A program made the translations under genes and the position numbers. DNA of 64,000 nucleotides from Amycolatopsis nivea (GTDB lineage: Bacteria > Actinomycetota > Actinomycetes > Mycobacteriales > Pseudonocardiaceae): assembly GCF_004522235.1 (NCBI RefSeq), contig NZ_SDLT01000002.1, positions 266,025 through 330,024 of the forward strand, written 5' to 3'. Each line of letters starts with the position of its first letter. The first letter of the stretch is position 1. Positions 1-11,144 of this stretch are shown piece by piece. Under the pieces are notes generated by a model. The model was not told the DNA's origin and searched no databases. It saw only the letters and a program-made list of their open reading frames with translations.

Positions 1-437
1 GCGCGCCGGACGTGCGGGTGCTGGTGTTGACCATGTTCGACCTGGACGAGCACGTCTTCGCCGCACTCCGCGCCGGAGCGACCGGCTTCCTGCTCAAGGA
101 CACCCGGCCGGCCGACTTGTGCGCGGCGGTGCGCGTGGTGGCCGCCGGGGACGCGTTGCTCGGCCCGTCCATCACCCGGCGGCTGGTGGCGCAGTTCGCG
201 CGGATCCCGGACGCCCCGCCGCGCGCGGACGTCGCTGCCTTGGCCCCGCGGGAACGCGAGGTGCTGACGCTGGTGGCAAGCGGACTGTCCAATGTGGAGA
301 TTACGGAGCGGATGCAGCTGTCGATGGCGACGGTGAAGACCTACGTCGGACGGCTGCTGGCGAAACTCGATGCCCGGGACCGCGCGCAGCTGGTGATCGT
401 GGCGTACGAATCCGGGTTGGTGCGCGCCCGGAACTAG
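1..437 (+). CDS. LuxR/NarL-family response regulator, 5' end outside window
   Basis: This is the C-terminal part of a two-component DNA-binding response regulator; the reading frame is open back to base 3, so the start lies upstream. What remains of the receiver domain runs through VLTMFDLDEHVFAALRAGA and the conserved GFLLKD stretch that carries the switch lysine. A linker follows, then a GerE/LuxR helix-turn-helix (LAPREREVLTLVASGLSN, with ATVKTYVGRLLAKL as the recognition region). The cognate histidine kinase would be expected just upstream and is not visible. The stop codon overlaps that of the convergent SDR gene within a single CTAG tetranucleotide, so there is no room for a terminator between them. 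The family is clear; the signal and the regulon cannot be told from this fragment. Confidence 0.93.
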   Translation, partial: APDVRVLVLTMFDLDEHVFAALRAGATGFLLKDTRPADLCAAVRVVAAGDALLGPSITRRLVAQFARIPDAPPRADVAALAPREREVLTLVASGLSNVEITERMQLSMATVKTYVGRLLAKLDARDRAQLVIVAYESGLVRARN

Positions 438-1366
438 CGCCACACCGCCTCGGCGCGGTCGCTGGCCTCCGGGGTGAAGTAGTCGCCGGTCTCCAGGTCT
501 TCCAGCAACGTCGCGTGGTTCGGTGTCCAGCCCAGCAACTCCTGGGTGTGCGCGCTGGAGGCGGGCACGTCGAGCGAGAAGAACCTTGCCAGGAACGGGT
601 TGCCGAGGTGTTCGACGGCTTCTTCGAGAGTCAAGGACGTCGTGGGGATGTCCAGCAACTGCGCGATCTTCTCCGCGACGCTCTTGATCTCGACGGTTTC
701 CCCGACCCCGTGCAACATGCTCCCGGCAGGCGCTTTCTCCAGCGCCAGCCGGAAAAGCACCGCCGCGTCCTCGCGATGGACGGCGGGCCAGCGGTTCGTG
801 CCATCGCCGATGTACGCCGAAACGCCTGCTCGACGCGCACCCGCGATGAGCGCCGGGATGAAGCCGTGGTCGCGCGGTCCGTGCACAGTCGGCGCGAGCC
901 GCACGACACTGGCCCGGACGCCACGGTCGGCGAATCCGAGACACGTTTGCTCGCCGGGGATGCGGAAGTAGGCGACCGAGTTCGGATCGGCCGGGTCGAG
1001 TTCGGTGCTGATCTGGTCGGCCTTCAGCACCAGCGTGCCCGACGTGCTGACGAACGGTTTGCCGGTGCCGACCAGGGCCTGGCCCAACGCGTCGATCGCC
1101 TCGCAGTCGCGGCGGATGAGGTCGTCGGGATCGGCGTAGCTGCCGCCCTGGGCCATGTGCAGCACGCCGTCGGCGGCTTCGGCACCCCGGCGCAGGCTGT
1201 CGAGGTCGTCGAGCGACCCCCGGTGCGGTGTCGCGCCGAGCGATTCCAGCCGCGCGGCGGAGGCGTCCGAACGAGCCAGCCCGGTGACCGAGTGTCCGGC
1301 CCGGACCAGCTCGGCGACGACGGCGGGACCGGTCTGGCCCGAGCCGCCCGTGACGAAGACATGCAT
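434..1366 (-). CDS. NAD(P)-binding SDR-family (atypical) oxidoreductase / epimerase-like
   Basis: The 310-residue protein opens with MHVFVTGGSGQTGPAVV, a Rossmann glycine-rich loop of the GGxGxxG type used by extended or atypical short-chain dehydrogenases. The middle holds STSGTLVL, where an active-site serine region is expected. The usual Tyr-xxx-Lys pair is replaced by YFRIPGE, as in SDR proteins that bind NADP without classical redox catalysis, so the reaction is uncertain. The open frame extends further upstream, but the ATG at 1366 is preferred because the Rossmann motif starts there and the longer form would run across the operator and the divergent tetR gene. The gene is transcribed away from tetR (1467) and is the likely repressed target. 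Confidence 0.85.
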   Translation of the reverse strand: MHVFVTGGSGQTGPAVVAELVRAGHSVTGLARSDASAARLESLGATPHRGSLDDLDSLRRGAEAADGVLHMAQGGSYADPDDLIRRDCEAIDALGQALVGTGKPFVSTSGTLVLKADQISTELDPADPNSVAYFRIPGEQTCLGFADRGVRASVVRLAPTVHGPRDHGFIPALIAGARRAGVSAYIGDGTNRWPAVHREDAAVLFRLALEKAPAGSMLHGVGETVEIKSVAEKIAQLLDIPTTSLTLEEAVEHLGNPFLARFFSLDVPASSAHTQELLGWTPNHATLLEDLETGDYFTPEASDRAEAVWR

Positions 1367-1381
1367 GAAAGGCTCCTTAGT

Positions 1382-1440
1382 GTCAGTCACTGACTCTACG
1401 CGTAGCGACAGTGACTGACGCAATGTGGCGTCAGTCACTG
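1382..1440. promoter_or_regulatory. Long palindromic operator between SDR gene and tetR, with a third half-site
   Basis: GTCAGTCACTG at 1382-1392 and its exact reverse complement CAGTGACTGAC at 1409-1419 form an inverted repeat. Its centre (1397-1404, TACGCGTA) is itself palindromic about the same axis. A third, direct copy of GTCAGTCACTG sits at 1430-1440, where the -35 region of the tetR promoter would be. The arrangement fits autoregulation by the adjacent TetR protein together with control of the divergent SDR gene. Binding is inferred, not shown. Confidence 0.8.
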
Positions 1441-1454
1441 CCGTAAAAGCCGGG

Positions 1455-1467
1455 TAGGCTCGGGGCG
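1455..1467 (+). promoter_or_regulatory. Predicted leaderless promoter of tetR
   Basis: A TAGGCT -10 hexamer at 1455-1460 lies six bases before the GTG start, so transcription should begin at or next to the start codon. There is no Shine-Dalgarno sequence. Confidence 0.6.
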
Positions 1468-2039
1468 TGCCACGGAGCGGAGCAGAAGCGCGCAGCCGCC
1501 TCAAACAGGCGGCGCTGGAGCTGTACCGGGAAAACGGGTTCGACAAGACGACCACCGCGGAGATCGCCGCCCGGGCAGGCGTCACCGAGCGCACGTTCTT
1601 CCGGCACTTCCCAGACAAACGCGAGGTCCTCTTCGACGGCGAAGCCGACCTGCGCGAGGACCTCACCCAGTCGGTCGCCAATGCCCCAGAAGGCCTTGCG
1701 CCGCTGGAAATCCTGCTGCGCGCCTTCACGAAGGCCGGGCAGATCATGGAGCGCAACCTGCCGTTCGCCGAACCGCGCCGCGATTTGATCGCCGCGACGC
1801 CGACGCTGCGCGAACGCAATCTCGCCAAGGCGGCGACCATCGCAGAAGCACTCGCGGAAGCCTTGCGGCAGCGCGGAGTCGAAGACCGGCTGGCGCGGCT
1901 GGCGGCACATGCCGGATGGGCGACGTTCCATCACGCCACGCAGGCGTGGATCAGCGATCCCTCACGGAGTCTCGACGACTATCTGGCGGAGGCGTTCGCT
2001 GACCTGCACACGCTCGCGGAAGTCCACTCAGGACAGTAA
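1467..2039 (+). CDS. TetR-family transcriptional repressor
   Basis: This 190-residue protein has a standard TetR N-terminus: helix-turn-helix residues at about 27-55, with TTAEIAARAGVTERTFFRHF followed by the PDKREVLF stretch. The C-terminal ligand domain (about 60-190) is of the short class seen in repressors of detoxification genes and shows no feature that names a ligand. The GTG start has no ribosome-binding site and probably belongs to a leaderless transcript. The gene diverges from the SDR gene across a 38-bp palindrome that is its probable operator. A strong hairpin terminator follows. The family is certain; the inducer is unknown. Confidence 0.93.
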   Translation: MPRSGAEARSRLKQAALELYRENGFDKTTTAEIAARAGVTERTFFRHFPDKREVLFDGEADLREDLTQSVANAPEGLAPLEILLRAFTKAGQIMERNLPFAEPRRDLIAATPTLRERNLAKAATIAEALAEALRQRGVEDRLARLAAHAGWATFHHATQAWISDPSRSLDDYLAEAFADLHTLAEVHSGQ

Positions 2040-2040
2040 A

Positions 2041-2071
2041 ACGGCCCTCCCGCACCAGGCGGGAGGGCCGT
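2041..2071. terminator. Bidirectional hairpin terminator between tetR and hspR
   Basis: ACGGCCCTCCCGC (2041-2053) pairs perfectly with GCGGGAGGGCCGT (2059-2071) around a 5-base loop. It sits between the convergent 3' ends of tetR and hspR and can end both transcripts. Confidence 0.85.
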
Positions 2072-2081
2072 GAAGAAATGC

Positions 2082-2521
2082 TCAGCGGCGCTTGGGTTTC
2101 CAGACCACCAGCGAGGTGGTTTGCCGCAGCGGCACCAAATCCTTGCGATAGGACGCGTGCACCGCGGCGGCGGCTTGTTCGGCGGCCGCGTACGCGGCGG
2201 CGAGTTCTTCGGTCAGCTCGTGCACCCGGGACTGCAGCGCGTCGACCTGGTTCTCCAGTTCGATGATGCGCTTGATCCCGGACAGGTTGACCCCGTCCTC
2301 CTGCGAGAGGCGCTGGACCTCGCGCAGCAGGGCGATGTCGCGCAGCGAGTAACGCCGTCCGCCGCCCGCAGTTCGGCCCGGCGAGACCAGGCCGTGCCGG
2401 TCGTAGGAGCGCAGCGTCTGCGCGTGCAGCCCGGAAAGCTGGGCCGCCACCGAAATCACGAACACCGGGGTGTCCTCGTCCGCGCCGTGCGGGAGTCCCG
2501 GATTACCGCCGAACATCACCC

Positions 2522-2525
<4 letters not shown>
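2082..2525 (-). CDS. hspR: Heat-shock repressor HspR (MerR family)
   Basis: HspR is the MerR-type autorepressor of the dnaK operon in actinobacteria; it binds HAIR inverted repeats with DnaK as co-repressor. The 147-residue protein has the MerR helix-turn-helix (VAAQLSGLHAQTLRSYDRHG, about residues 26-45), the wing with GGGRRYS, then a coiled-coil stretch (IIELENQVDALQSRVHELTE) and a basic C-terminus ending KPKRR. It is the last gene of dnaK-grpE-dnaJ-hspR, and its GTG start overlaps the dnaJ stop by 4 bases, so translational coupling is likely. Length and position match the Streptomyces and Mycobacterium arrangement. Confidence 0.95.
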
Positions 2526-3706
<1,181 letters not shown>

Positions 3707-3739
3707 CGGGTGTCTCCTCCTTTCGCTGCAAACCGATTG

Positions 3740-4443
3740 TTACTGCTGGCCGGACTCATCGACCGAACCGTCGAGCGGCAGTTCGCCGCCGACCGGCGGA
3801 TCGACCGGCTGCCCCGCCGGGGCTTCGCCGGGCTCGTGGTCGGTCACGCCGACCAGAGCCGCGCGCAGCACCCGCTCGCCGAAGCGGTAGCCGCGACGCA
3901 TCACCAGGGTGACCGTCGGGCCCTTCACGTCCGGGGACGTCGTGTGCTGCACGGCCTCGTGGATGCTCGGGTCGAACTCTTCGCCCTCGGCCCCGAACGC
4001 TTCCAGGCCGGACCGCTCCAGGCTGGAGACCAGCTTGTCGGCCACCGCCTTGAACGCGCCGGTGAGGTCGCCGTGCTGCTCCGCACGCTGGAGGTCGTCC
4101 AGCAGCGGCAGCAGATCGCCGACCACGGACGCCTTCGCGCTCTGCACCACGGCCTCGCGGTCGCGGTCGACCCGCTTGCGGTAGTTCGCGTACTCCGCCT
4201 GCAAACGCTGCAGGTCGGCAGTGCGCTCGGACAGTTGCTTTTCGACATCCGAGGTGGCCGAAACCGCTTCGTCCACGGAATCGCCCAGCGAGGGGCCCGC
4301 GTGCTGCGCGGGCTCCTCACCGGCCGGAGTCTCCTCCGCGGCGGGCGGGCGGACCTCGCCGGTCTGCGGGTCCACCCGTCGCCGATCCCGCACGACTACC
4401 GGTTCCTCGGGGCCAGTGCCCTCGGTCTCGGAGTGGCGGGGGG

Positions 4444-4447
<4 letters not shown>
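3740..4447 (-). CDS. grpE: Nucleotide exchange factor GrpE
   Basis: GrpE releases ADP from DnaK. The 235-residue protein has an acidic, proline-rich N-terminal extension (about 1-65), a long coiled-coil helix ([20 protein letters not shown], then [11 protein letters not shown]) that forms the dimer stalk, and the conserved beta domain containing FDPSIHEAV and [15 protein letters not shown]. Its C-terminal tail past VGVTDHEPG is longer than in E. coli, as is common in actinobacteria. The GTG start overlaps the dnaK stop by 4 bases, which implies coupling. Confidence 0.95.
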
Positions 4448-6309
<1,862 letters not shown>

Positions 6310-6374
6310 GGTGCTTCCTCTCGTGTTCTGGACTGGGTTGCTGCTATGTTCGTGACCTGCGGTTTCGAGGCACT

Positions 6375-6451
6375 CTTGAGTACCTTCTTAGCAGGTTCTC
6401 GAGGTCTCGCGCACGGCCCGGTTTTCCAGACTTGAGCCGACCGCGCTCAAC
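6375..6451 (-). promoter_or_regulatory. HAIR-like HspR operator region upstream of dnaK
   Basis: The consensus HspR site (HAIR) is CTTGAGT-N7-ACTCAAG. At 6431-6451 the sequence reads CTTGAGC-N7-GCTCAAC, an almost symmetrical match with the correct 7-base spacer. A single intact half-site CTTGAGT lies at 6375-6381. The full site is about 120 bases upstream of the dnaK ATG. I could not assign a convincing -10/-35 pair in this 187-base stretch. Confidence 0.7.
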
Positions 6452-6496
6452 CTTGCTATCAGGATAACGGCGGACCCCCCGGTCTTGTTCCCGGGT

Positions 6497-7903
6497 TCAC
6501 CCGCAGAATTCGCCCCGCGGCGGTGTGACGCCACTCACCAGGTACCTGGCCTCGGCCCGCCGCACGCACTCGGAGTTGAGCAGCCCGGTGTGGCCGTCGC
6601 CGAGGTACGTGAGCAGCGCCGAACCGTCGATGCTCGCGGCGAGCCCGCGGGCCCACGGCAACGGCGTCGCCGGGTCGTGCGCACCGCCCACGACGAGGAT
6701 CGGCGGGGCTCCGCGCACCGGATGCGGCTGCGGCGGGTTCAGCGCGGGAAGCGGCCAGCCGGTGCAGCCCGCGGAGAGGTCCCAGTACTCGCTGTAGCGC
6801 CAGCTGTGCGGGGCGACCGCGCGGATCACCCCGGCTGTCGCGCGCAGGTCCGCCAATCCGGTGAACGGCGACGGGAAGTCCTGGCAGCCGATCGAGCGGT
6901 ACGCGCCGTAGGTCTCGCTCGCGAACGACGCGTGCTGGGCGAGCGCGCTCGCGTCCGGGTCCGCCAGAGCGCGGCTCAGCTCGGGCCACTCGGCGGGGAG
7001 ATAGAGGTATCCGTACGCGCCGGAAGCCAGTTCCTCACCGGTTGCCTTGCGGCCCAACGCTTTCGCGTACGCGCCGTGGGTGACGAGGTGGTCGTAGCGG
7101 GCGAGCGCGTTCTTTCCATGCAGCGCGCAGTCCGTCGAACGGTCGCACCACCCGGCGAACCGCCGCAAGGCGTCCTCGGTGGCAGCGGCCTCCTCGACCA
7201 TCGCCTGCCGCATCGGCCGGGCATGGTCGATCGCGCCGTCGAGCACCATCGTGCGCACCCGGTCCGGATGCTTCGACGCGTAGACCGCGCCCAGTTCGGT
7301 GCCGTACGAGACGCCGAGCCAGGAGATCTTCTGCTCGCCGAGCGCGCCGCGGATCGCGTCGATGTCCTCCGCGGCGCTTTGGGTGTCGACGTGCCCGAGC
7401 ATCGGGCCGGTCTTGGCGAGACAGTCCTCGCCGGCCGCACGGTTGTGCGCGACGAAGGCGTCGTACTGCTGCTTGGTGGCCGGGAAGAGACCGATCTTCG
7501 GGTCGTGCAGCTTCGCCGGGTCACAGCTGATCTTCGGGTCGCTGAACCACACGCCGCGCGGGTCGAAGCCGATGATGTCGAAGCGGTCCCGCAACGGTTT
7601 CCGCGCCGAGCCGATGACCTTGGGGTCGAGTCCGCCGAAGCGCACGAAGCCGACCCCGGACCCGCCCGGCCCGCCAGGATTGACCAGCAGCGATCCGATC
7701 CGGTGCTGCTGGTCCGCCGCGGGCAGTCGGGTGAGCGGGATGTGCGCCGTGCCGGTTTCCGGATGGGCGCGGTCGATGGGCACTTCGACCTGACTGCATT
7801 GCGCGGTCGGTTCCTGCTCGGTACTGCACGGCGTCCAGGTCAACGCCGGGGTCGGTGCGCTGACCAGCGGAAGCAGGGTCAGCACGGCGGCGGCCAGGTT
7901 CAT
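6497..7903 (-). CDS. Secreted alpha/beta hydrolase, tripeptidyl aminopeptidase (S33/TAP-like) family
   Basis: The 468-residue protein has a short N-terminal signal peptide (MNLAAAVLTLLPLVSAPT) and so is exported. It resembles the Streptomyces Tap/Slp peptidases: oxyanion region VNPGGPGGSG at about 74-83, nucleophile elbow GVSYGTE with Ser199, an aspartate in HDPATPLPWA, and a histidine in LGDGHTGLLNSECV, with a TAP-like C-terminal domain. Paired cysteines fit an extracellular protein. The likely role is removing N-terminal tripeptides from exported proteins or scavenged peptides. It is the last gene of a three-gene operon and its ATG overlaps the upstream stop (ATGA). Substrate specificity is not readable. 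Confidence 0.9.
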   Translation of the reverse strand: MNLAAAVLTLLPLVSAPTPALTWTPCSTEQEPTAQCSQVEVPIDRAHPETGTAHIPLTRLPAADQQHRIGSLLVNPGGPGGSGVGFVRFGGLDPKVIGSARKPLRDRFDIIGFDPRGVWFSDPKISCDPAKLHDPKIGLFPATKQQYDAFVAHNRAAGEDCLAKTGPMLGHVDTQSAAEDIDAIRGALGEQKISWLGVSYGTELGAVYASKHPDRVRTMVLDGAIDHARPMRQAMVEEAAATEDALRRFAGWCDRSTDCALHGKNALARYDHLVTHGAYAKALGRKATGEELASGAYGYLYLPAEWPELSRALADPDASALAQHASFASETYGAYRSIGCQDFPSPFTGLADLRATAGVIRAVAPHSWRYSEYWDLSAGCTGWPLPALNPPQPHPVRGAPPILVVGGAHDPATPLPWARGLAASIDGSALLTYLGDGHTGLLNSECVRRAEARYLVSGVTPPRGEFCG

Positions 7904-8118
7904 GCCCGGCGCACCCGCGCCGTCCCGTCGTCGGCCGCGGTGCGGAGCACGACTGTCTCCGCGTTCCGGACGACCCCTTGCTGCACCGGGATTTCCACCA
8001 CCGCGACCGGCGTGGTGGCCTGCGGTTCAGGCGAGTGGCCGACCGCCGCGGTGATCGCGAACGCCCCCACCGCGCCCGCCAGCACCGCGGCGAGCAGCCG
8101 CGTTTCGAGTTTGCGCAT
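7900..8118 (-). CDS. Small exported or membrane-anchored protein of unknown function
   Basis: The 72-residue product begins MRKLETRLLAAVLAGAVGAF, a basic N-terminus followed by one hydrophobic helix that could be a signal peptide or an anchor. A short hydrophilic tail with valine-rich strands follows. I recognise no family. It lies between the DUF4097 gene (19-base gap) and the peptidase gene (4-base ATGA overlap), so it is co-transcribed and perhaps functionally tied to them. The overlaps on both sides support its being real despite the small size. Confidence 0.65.
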   Translation of the reverse strand: MRKLETRLLAAVLAGAVGAFAITAAVGHSPEPQATTPVAVVEIPVQQGVVRNAETVVLRTAADDGTARVRRA

Positions 8119-8137
8119 GATGTGTCTGTTCTCCCCT

Positions 8138-8914
8138 TCAGACGGCCTTGACGGTGACGCTGCCGCTGTCCGTGTTCAGCTCGAGCGTCTTCGCGTCCGG
8201 ACCTGAGTTCTGCGGAATGTCGATGCTGCGGTGGCCGCTCTCGCTGTTGCCGGTGACCTGGTAGGACCCGGTGCGCGGCACGGACACCTCGACGCGGCCG
8301 GAGTCGGCCTGCGCCTTGACGTTGTTGGGCTGGGTCAGCGTGAGCTCGATCCGCCCGCTGCCCGCCGAGACGTCGACCGGCCCGCGCAGGCCGTCGCCCT
8401 CGATCCGGCCGGACTGGCTGTGCACCCGCACCTCGCCGACGTTGTGCAGTTCCGTCGAACCGCTGTCCAGCTGGAGCTTGACCAGCCCCGGAACGTCCTG
8501 CATCCGTGCCTGCCCGGAATCGGCGGTGACGTCGACGCTGCCGACGCCCGCGAAGTCCAGCGTGCCGGAGTCGGTGTTGCCCGTGACCGGAATGCCGGGC
8601 GGGACGATCAGCTCCATGTCGGCGGTGCAGTTGCGGCCGCAGTCGACGATGACGAGCTGGTCGCCCTCGACGCGGTAAGCGTCGCCGGGCGCGCCGCTGA
8701 AGTGGTAGCGAAGGGTCTGGTGCACGCGAGCCGCGCCGGGAGCCGTGCGGATGCGGACGTCGCCGGAGCCGTTCTCCAGCTTCACCACGCGGATCTCCTG
8801 CGTCAGCGTCGCGTCCCGCGAAACCGTGGAACCGAACCCCCACCCGCCGAATCCGATCGCCACCCCAACGCCGATCACCGCGATGCCGGCCACTGCCAGA
8901 AGCGGGCGTGCCAT
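8138..8914 (-). CDS. DUF4097-family beta-strand repeat protein, membrane anchored
   Basis: After an N-terminal transmembrane or signal helix (MARPLLAVAGIAVIGVGVAI), the roughly 230-residue exterior domain consists of short repeated beta strands with the recurring DSG signature: NTDSGTLDFAGV, TADSGQARM, QLDSGSTEL, HSQSGRIEG, QADSGRVEV and NTDSGSVTV. This is the right-handed beta-helix pattern of DUF4097/DUF4098, sometimes called putative adhesin or toastrack. A second frame start seven codons upstream exists, but the ATG at 8914 has a GAGGGG ribosome-binding site at good spacing. It heads the operon with the small exported protein and the TAP-like peptidase. Function is unknown; an envelope role is inferred. 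Confidence 0.85.
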   Translation of the reverse strand: MARPLLAVAGIAVIGVGVAIGFGGWGFGSTVSRDATLTQEIRVVKLENGSGDVRIRTAPGAARVHQTLRYHFSGAPGDAYRVEGDQLVIVDCGRNCTADMELIVPPGIPVTGNTDSGTLDFAGVGSVDVTADSGQARMQDVPGLVKLQLDSGSTELHNVGEVRVHSQSGRIEGDGLRGPVDVSAGSGRIELTLTQPNNVKAQADSGRVEVSVPRTGSYQVTGNSESGHRSIDIPQNSGPDAKTLELNTDSGSVTVKAV

Positions 8915-9076
8915 GTCAGTTCCCCTCAGTACCACTCTCGGCTGTCTGGAGAGACGTTAGAAGGTGCGGGCCCCCGGGGACATCCGGTAAACCCCCCGAA
9001 ACATCCCTGAGGCGGCGACCGGAGGGCCAGGGTCCTAACCTGGCGGCCGGAGAGCCCCGTTGATCAGGAGGAACCC

Positions 9077-9616
9077 ATGCCCCAGCCGCCCAATCCGTAC
9101 GACTACCTGCCGTCGGTTCCCTCGTTCACGCTGCGCAGCACGGACATCGCCGACGGCGAGACCCTGGCCCAGCCGCACCTGTCGGGCATCTTCGGCGCCG
9201 GCGGCGAGGACCGCTCGCCGCAGCTGGCGTGGGAAGGCTTCCCGGAGGGCACCCGCAGCTTCGCGGTGACGGTGTACGACCCGGACGCCCCGACTGCCAG
9301 CGGGTTCTGGCACTGGGCCGTGTTCAACATCCCGGCTTCGGTGACTTCGCTGGAGGCTGGCGCGGGCGACTCCGCTGGGTCGGGGCTGCCCGATTCGGCG
9401 GTCACGCTTAAGGGTGACGGCGGGGTTCGGCAGTACCTGGGCGCCGCGCCGCCTCCCGGACACGGGCCGCACCGGTACTTCTTCGTGGTGCACGCGCTGG
9501 ACGTGGAGACGTTGGAGGTGCCGGAGGACGCTACGCCCGCGTTCCTCGGGTTCAACATGTTCGGGCACACGCTCGGGCGGGCCACGTTGGTGCCGGTTTA
9601 CGAGAACAAGGGCTGA
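9077..9616 (+). CDS. YbhB/YbcL-family (PEBP, Raf-kinase-inhibitor-like) protein
   Basis: This 179-residue cytosolic protein belongs to the bacterial phosphatidylethanolamine-binding-protein family. It carries the ligand-pocket motifs [15 protein letters not shown] (about residues 66-80) and [12 protein letters not shown] (about 122-133), which form the anion-binding site in YbhB. A strong AGGAGG lies ten bases before the ATG. The following NUDIX gene starts eight bases after the stop, so the two may be co-transcribed. No physiological role is established for bacterial members; length and motif spacing are normal. Confidence 0.93.
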   Translation: MPQPPNPYDYLPSVPSFTLRSTDIADGETLAQPHLSGIFGAGGEDRSPQLAWEGFPEGTRSFAVTVYDPDAPTASGFWHWAVFNIPASVTSLEAGAGDSAGSGLPDSAVTLKGDGGVRQYLGAAPPPGHGPHRYFFVVHALDVETLEVPEDATPAFLGFNMFGHTLGRATLVPVYENKG

Positions 9617-9624
9617 GTTCGTCC

Positions 9625-10122
9625 GTGGAAGAGCCGACGGTGGAGGTTGCGGACGGCGTGGTCTTTCCGCAACCTCTGCCCGACACCGCGGGCGGAGTGG
9701 TCCTCGGCGCCGACGGACGCGCGTTCGTGCAGTTCCGGAGCCCGGACCGGCCGCGGTATCCGAGCACGTGGGACGTCGTGAGCGGCCACCTCGAACCGGG
9801 CGAGACGACGCTGGGAGCGCTCGCCCGCGAGGTCTTCGAGGAAACCGGCTGGCAGCTGCGCCGCGTGGTCCGGAACCTCGGCCGCCACCGCTGGCCGCTC
9901 GACGACGGCGAAGAGGTCGGCGATTTCTACCTGATAGAAGTCGAGGGCGACCTGGCCCGCCCGGTCCTGGAATGGGACAAGCACCCGCACAGCGCGTGGT
10001 TCGGCAAGGAAGACCTGGACCGGCTGCTGGTGAACTGCGCACCCGGCGACACCTTGATCCGGGACGTCGTGGCCGCCGCCCTCTCCGTCCACAATGGACC
10101 TACCGGAGCGACTCCCGGTTGA
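9625..10122 (+). CDS. NUDIX hydrolase
   Basis: The protein (165 residues) hydrolyses a nucleoside diphosphate linked to another moiety; the exact substrate is not deducible. The NUDIX box GX5EX7REUXEEXGU is intact at about 54-76 (GHLEPGE, then REVFEETGW). The surrounding sequence RPRYPSTWDVVSG resembles the 8-oxo-dGTP/ADP-ribose subgroup. The GTG start follows eight bases after the PEBP gene. The 3' end overlaps the convergent GNAT gene by 23 bases, with no terminator between them. Confidence 0.92.
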   Translation: MEEPTVEVADGVVFPQPLPDTAGGVVLGADGRAFVQFRSPDRPRYPSTWDVVSGHLEPGETTLGALAREVFEETGWQLRRVVRNLGRHRWPLDDGEEVGDFYLIEVEGDLARPVLEWDKHPHSAWFGKEDLDRLLVNCAPGDTLIRDVVAAALSVHNGPTGATPG

Positions 10123-10540
10123 CCCCCTCGCGTTCGAGGAACCGGCCCTTCGTGTGCTCCTCGAACCCGAACTGCCGGTACAACCCGTGCGCGTCCGCGG
10201 TGTGCAGCATCCAGCGGAAGCCTGCTCCCGGCCCGTGGTCGATCATCTCGCGCACGAGTTCCTTGCCCAATCCGCTTCCGCGGGCGGACTCGACCACGAA
10301 CACGTCGCCGAGATACGCCGAGGTCACTCCGTCGGAGAAGGCTCGCGCGAAGCCGACCTGCCGTCCGTCCGCGCGCGAGTAGGCCCCGACGACCCGCCAC
10401 GATCCGGCGATCGCCGCTTCCACCTGTTCTCGCGTCCGCCATCGGCCCCAATAGGCCTCGGTGGAAAGGAATTCCCACAGCACGTCGAGGTCGAGCCGCT
10501 CCCGCCGGTCGTCGACCTCGTATTCACCCACGACCCTCAT
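10100..10540 (-). CDS. GNAT-family N-acetyltransferase
   Basis: This 146-residue acetyl-CoA-dependent N-acetyltransferase shows the acetyl-CoA loop in VESARGSGLGKELVREM (R/Q-x-x-G-x-G/A type) and the C-terminal signature ADAHGLYRQFGFEE. I place the start at the ATG at 10540 (MRVVGEYEV), because a TAGCTT -10 hexamer (10548-10553 on the minus strand) lies seven bases before it, giving a leaderless start. The open frame continues three codons further to a TTG. The substrate is unknown. Confidence 0.9.
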   Translation of the reverse strand: MRVVGEYEVDDRRERLDLDVLWEFLSTEAYWGRWRTREQVEAAIAGSWRVVGAYSRADGRQVGFARAFSDGVTSAYLGDVFVVESARGSGLGKELVREMIDHGPGAGFRWMLHTADAHGLYRQFGFEEHTKGRFLEREGVNRESLR

Positions 10541-10583
10541 GCCCGGCAAGCTAGCCGACCGCGTCCCGGAAATTCCACCGAAT

Positions 10584-11144
10584 TCAAGCGGGTTTGAGCA
10601 GGTAATCCACCACCGGACGCAGCTCCTCCGCGGACGGCGGCTCGTCGTCGATCAGCCCCTGGATCAGCAGCCCGTCGATACCCGCGAGAAAGACCCGGAA
10701 CGCGACCTCGTCGTCATGCCGGACCATCGACGTCAACACATCCAGCCACCGCCGCGCCGCCGGGCGCAGCTCGGGTTTGCGCGCAGCCAGCAGGTACAGC
10801 TCGTACTCCGCCATCGTGCGACCCCGCCGCGGCCCGAGCGCCTCGGCGAGCAGGCCAGCCACCTCTTCGGCACCGCGGCTGCCGCGCGACCGGGCGCGGT
10901 CGATCATCCAGTACACCTCGGTCGCCATGTCGCGCGCGCACGAGATGAGCGTCGCTACGAGCAGGTCGTCCAGCGAGGAGAAGTGATAGGTCGTGGACGT
11001 CGTCGGCACGCCCGCTTCAGCGGCGACCGTGCGGTGCGTGACCCCGGCGACGCCGTCGCGTTCGATCACTCGCAGGGTCGCCTCGATGATCTCCGTCCGG
11101 CGCTTCTCGCCGCGCGCCTTGCGGCCGTCGGTCTGGATTTTCAC
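10584..11144 (-). CDS. TetR-family repressor paired with SMR efflux gene
   Basis: The 186-residue TetR protein has a helix-turn-helix near residues 25-55 (VTHRTVAAEAGVPTTSTTYHF) followed by the usual SSLDDLLVATL. The GTG start overlaps the stop of the SMR exporter by 4 bases (GTGA); the open frame extends upstream through the exporter gene in another frame, but that part does not resemble protein. Co-transcription with the pump suggests it represses the pair in response to a cationic or lipophilic compound. The C-terminal domain resembles the TetR_C_6-like group, a loose assignment. Confidence 0.9.
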   Translation of the reverse strand: MKIQTDGRKARGEKRRTEIIEATLRVIERDGVAGVTHRTVAAEAGVPTTSTTYHFSSLDDLLVATLISCARDMATEVYWMIDRARSRGSRGAEEVAGLLAEALGPRRGRTMAEYELYLLAARKPELRPAARRWLDVLTSMVRHDDEVAFRVFLAGIDGLLIQGLIDDEPPSAEELRPVVDYLLKPA

